Shown here in pieces: positions 62,801 to 64,000 of a stretch of DNA of 64,000 bases. The notes below the pieces were generated by a model. The model worked only from the letters and a program-made list of their open reading frames with translations. It searched no databases and was not told the DNA's origin. Position numbers and translations under genes: made by a program. The stretch covers positions 40,189,120-40,253,119 of the forward strand of contig NC_044006.1 in NCBI RefSeq assembly GCF_900496995.4, written 5' to 3'. Source of the stretch: Aquila chrysaetos chrysaetos. Taxonomy: Eukaryota > Chordata > Aves > Accipitriformes > Accipitridae. Position 1 is the stretch's first letter; each line of letters starts with the position of its first letter.

Positions 62801-64000
62801 AAAAATGTTAGTGTTGGGAAACGCTGAGGCTGGGTGCTTCAGGAATTTTAAAGACAGGGTTGATAGCAAGCAGAATCACAGCAGTACCTTATGTCTATTT
62901 TATTTGTCATTGCCTAGTTTGGCACAGCTCTCGGTAGAACAGGCTGCTATGCTGTTGTGCTGGAGGGATTTGCCTGATTGGTAGGGTGTAGGAGAGGGGA
63001 CAGGGAGGTTGTGGCTTGTGCTTGCTTTTGAAATCTCGTCATCTGAGCTCCCATTTCTAGAGATCTAGTGGCCAGTGAGGTTTTTGGTGGATAGTGTTGT
63101 CTTTCCCCCACTATTTCCTTCCATGTCTCAGCTGTTATAAGCATATGTTCTGATTTCTGTGGAATAGGTAGCAGTGGTTTGGTGTGCTGCAAATCCAGTG
63201 ACTGGGTTTAGTTGACCTACCTTTAAAATGGATGTGTCTTGGCTACAGGTGGATAGCCCAGTTCCTCTGTTTCCTGCATGAAGGTATTCTTTTATCTCGA
63301 AAAGTGTTCTCTGATGTTATTTTAAGGGTGGGGGGTGGGCGGTGGAGTTATGAAGAGTGGGAGGTTTACATTTAAAATTAATAATCTATTGTCACAACTG
63401 GACCCTAGTTTTTTGAGCAGCTCATACCTATTATTAACAAATATGAGCCAAATGCCTCCCTTAATACATCAGTCCTATTGAGTGCCTACTTTTCTGCTTA
63501 CTGGAGTAAATAATTCTAATGGGAAGGTAAAATCTCATCAAGGCTTTTTCATCGTCAATAACCATGGCAAAGGATTGTTGAACAAGAATCGAGTCAATAG
63601 TAGTTTTACAAGGGCTGTCAGCTACTATCAGATTGGAATGATTTTCTGTTATTTAGGTCTTCTAAGGCAATTTATATAAATAAAGCTTGAACATTGTCTA
63701 TGTACATGAGTTATTCTATGGAAGCTGAAAATAACAACATGAAAATATGGTCCATGTTCACTTGCCATTTGGTTGGGGAATGTAAAGAAGCAATATAGAA
63801 GGTGACAGCTGTATTCTGAGGTGCGCAGAGAGGCCTCTGGATGTTTTCTGGCCTCTGATTACATAGTTACAAAGCACAAAAGCACTTTTTTCAGAATGCT
63901 CTGCATCCTTCAAGTAGGAGCAAACAATTTTCTCTTTCCCCTTTCTTGACTGCTACCATTGACAATAAAATCTTTATAATGAATAGCAGCTTTGGAAATG

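Larger units (their letters stand above)
54662..64000 (+). other. Presumed SCRN1 intron 2, no exon recognised
   Basis: More than 9 kb with no secernin homology on the plus strand that I could find. Homopolymer tracts cluster at 56416-56870, and a T-run lies at about 59368-59396. A 105-codon open frame at 59694-60011 is the longest but has no recognised family. A later secernin exon could have been missed by eye. Confidence 0.6.

Noticed and set aside
1-64000. CRISPR arrays, operons, prophage, defence systems or tRNA/rRNA genes
   Set aside because: No regularly spaced direct repeats, no compact same-strand gene runs and no recognisable tRNA or rRNA sequence. The window is intron-rich vertebrate DNA.

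Overview
This is an ordinary vertebrate nuclear locus, almost certainly from a bird. It holds three protein-coding genes split by introns, each exon-intron boundary except one GC donor following GT-AG, two CpG islands, a CR1 LINE fragment with the typical avian 3' end, and two solo LTRs of one avian-type endogenous retrovirus family. I found no prokaryotic signal and no plausible candidate for a new multi-gene system.

Layout from left to right. Positions 1-23306 on the minus strand carry the 5' three quarters or more of PLEKHA8 (FAPP2, the PI4P-binding glucosylceramide transfer protein). I placed eleven coding exons, from the start codon at 23306 to an exon ending at 114. They encode about 412 residues: the PH domain, a linker, and the first part of the GLTP domain. 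The last roughly 110 residues lie beyond the left edge. Intron 3 holds the CR1 fragment. Intron 1, about 11.3 kb, holds solo LTR A and several simple repeats. Positions 23290-24360 are a CpG island with five CCAAT boxes, which acts as a head-to-head promoter for PLEKHA8 (left) and FKBP14 (right).

Positions 24143-31198 on the plus strand hold all four coding exons of FKBP14 (FKBP22, an ER prolyl isomerase with two EF-hands and a C-terminal HDEL). Its 3' UTR runs to a poly(A) signal at 32222-32227. About 10 kb of intergenic sequence without a recognisable gene follows. A second CpG island at about 42.5-43.9 kb is the likely promoter and non-coding first exon of SCRN1. Solo LTR B lies at 49884-50450, and the first coding exon of SCRN1 (secernin-1) is at 54502-54661. 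The remaining 9.3 kb to the right edge looks like SCRN1 intron 2, with a striking cluster of homopolymer tracts.

The order PLEKHA8 - FKBP14 - SCRN1, with PLEKHA8 divergent, matches the human 7p14-15 region as I know it. This argues against the paralogous PLEKHA3/FKBP7 pair. The genes do not form a pathway: PLEKHA8 moves glucosylceramide at the Golgi, FKBP14 folds collagens in the ER, and secernin-1 is cytosolic. PLEKHA8 and FKBP14 share a promoter region. Identifications rest on reading the translations and recalled family knowledge; no database search was run.
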